Positions 63,261-64,000 of a stretch of 64,000 nt of DNA are shown one piece after another. The notes under the pieces were generated by a model. It had not been told where the DNA came from and made no database searches. It saw nothing but the letters and a program-made list of their open reading frames with translations. Origin of the DNA: Methanococcoides sp. LMO-2 (lineage in GTDB: Archaea > Halobacteriota > Methanosarcinia > Methanosarcinales > Methanosarcinaceae); assembly GCF_038432375.1 (NCBI RefSeq), contig NZ_JBCAUS010000006.1:248001-312000 (forward strand). The letters run 5' to 3'. The position numbers were made by a program, and so were the translations under genes. Numbering within the stretch: position 1 is the stretch's first letter; each line of letters begins with the position of its first letter.

Positions 63261-64000
63261 CAGAGCTCACCCCGTTTGTCAGACCATGCCGCATGGATCT
63301 CACCGAATGCATCATCCACAGAAAAGACATCGTCCCTTACATCGATACCTGCTCGCTTCAGATCCCTCATGAATTCTGTGACCTGCGGGATCGGGGAAGG
63401 CATCGATGAGAGGTATTCCGAAGGGGTTCCCTGAAATGCTATTTCGCCATTATCCAGGCAGATCAGCCTGTCCACAACATCAAGTACGTCTTCGATCTGA
63501 TGTGAGACCAGTACGACCCCCACACCGGTTTCTTTCAGGGAGTTCAGTATCCGGAATAGGTTGGACCTTCCGCTTTTGCTCAGGCCAGAGGTCGGCTCAT
63601 CCAGAACCAGATAATCCGGAGAGGATGACAAAACGCCTGCAAGAGCAACAAGACGCATCTCACCGCCACTCAGGCTGAAAGGCGATCTTTCGAGGATAGA
63701 GTCGGAAAGACCAACTTCCCTGACAGCTTCACGCACACAGACATCAAGCTCATCCCCACTGATCCCAAAGTTCTTCGGACCATAGGCAATGTCCTCATGG
63801 ACGGTGTTGCAGAACAGCTGCCTTGAAGGGTGCTGGAAAAGAATTCCCACTTTTTTGCAGGTACCTTTCTTAGAAGAGAGTTCACCATCAACGGCCACAC
63901 TCCCGGAATCAGGGAGCAGCAGACCATTCAGGTGCTTTATCAAAGTGGTCTTACCGCATCCGACATTGCCCACTATTCCCACGGACTCACCGGCACCAAT
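63260..64000 (-). CDS. ecfA: Energy-coupling factor transporter ATP-binding protein EcfA (5' end beyond window)
   Basis: The frame is open to the window edge, so the N terminus is missing. The visible part has Walker A GNVGCGKTTLIKHLNG, Q-loop ILFQHPSRQLF, signature FSLSGGEMRLVALAG, Walker B YLVLDEPTSGLSK and the switch His in LVSHQIED. ECF-type Q-loop and D-loop. Partner of the downstream EcfT. Confidence 0.93.
   Translation of the reverse strand: MGAGESVGIVGNVGCGKTTLIKHLNGLLLPDSGSVAVDGELSSKKGTCKKVGILFQHPSRQLFCNTVHEDIAYGPKNFGISGDELDVCVREAVREVGLSDSILERSPFSLSGGEMRLVALAGVLSSSPDYLVLDEPTSGLSKSGRSNLFRILNSLKETGVGVVLVSHQIEDVLDVVDRLICLDNGEIAFQGTPSEYLSSMPSPIPQVTEFMRDLKRAGIDVRDDVFSVDDAFGEIHAAWSDKRGEL

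Overview
This window looks like chromosomal DNA of a methylotrophic methanogenic archaeon of the family Methanosarcinaceae (Methanolobus or Methanococcoides type). The evidence is the co-occurrence of F420 biosynthesis (CofE), F420H2:NADP oxidoreductase (NpdG), a fused formaldehyde-activating enzyme/hexulose-phosphate synthase, the archaeal aldolase-type shikimate entry (ADH synthase plus 3-dehydroquinate synthase II), archaeal SecF-SecD order, archaeal Elp3, an RFC-type clamp-loader subunit, archaeal TATA boxes and GGTGATC-like ribosome binding sites. None of the more than 50 stop codons I read is TAG, as expected where UAG encodes pyrrolysine, although no pyl gene lies here. The species is not claimed. 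No rRNA, tRNA, CRISPR array or intact insertion sequence was seen.

Layout. Positions 1-5206 hold two tandem paralogous secreted beta-helix proteins; the second ends in a dockerin. After a 1-kb A+T-rich gap comes an A+T-rich surface-glycan locus (6226-20752): two polysaccharide deacetylases, a FemAB-like acyltransferase, a Wzx-type flippase, UDP-GlcNAc 2-epimerase, a hexapeptide acetyltransferase, glycosyltransferases, a CapK/PaaK-like adenylate-forming enzyme, a DUF354 protein and a polytopic membrane protein. It reads as the assembly line for a lipid-linked surface saccharide.

From 20927 the window becomes housekeeping. There is an endonuclease IV-like pair, the GMP synthase amidotransferase, and a tightly coupled aromatic operon (ADHS, DHQ synthase II, aroD, aroE, tyrA). 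The TyrA carries a C-terminal domain that resembles the anticodon-binding domain of phenylalanyl-tRNA synthetase. Central carbon genes follow (tpiA, fae-hps), then a MinD-like ATPase with a perfect 18-bp palindrome in its promoter, a winged-helix protein, Elp3, an RFC small subunit with degenerate motifs, SecD/SecF, dCMP deaminase, CofE, Hsp20 and phosphoglycerate mutase.

Positions 41080-49705 carry an S-layer-like protein, aspartate kinase, PurM, two methanogen-type conserved proteins, and a nitrogen-assimilation group (glutamine synthetase, NpdG, glutamate dehydrogenase). A candidate structured RNA lies before a DUF167 gene. Positions 50720-55704 encode an envelope module (Yip1, COG1361 protein, MacB-like ABC ATPase and permease, lipoprotein, coiled-coil exported protein). 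The right end has a YdeI-like protein, a class II aldolase, a HyuA-like protein, small proteins, a metal-efflux permease with its ArsR regulator, and an ECF transporter T/A pair cut by the window edge.

The most interesting items are the TyrA fusion, the archaeal dockerin protein pair, the minD palindrome, the candidate RNA at about 50115-50335, and an overlooked 48-residue membrane protein with its own promoter.
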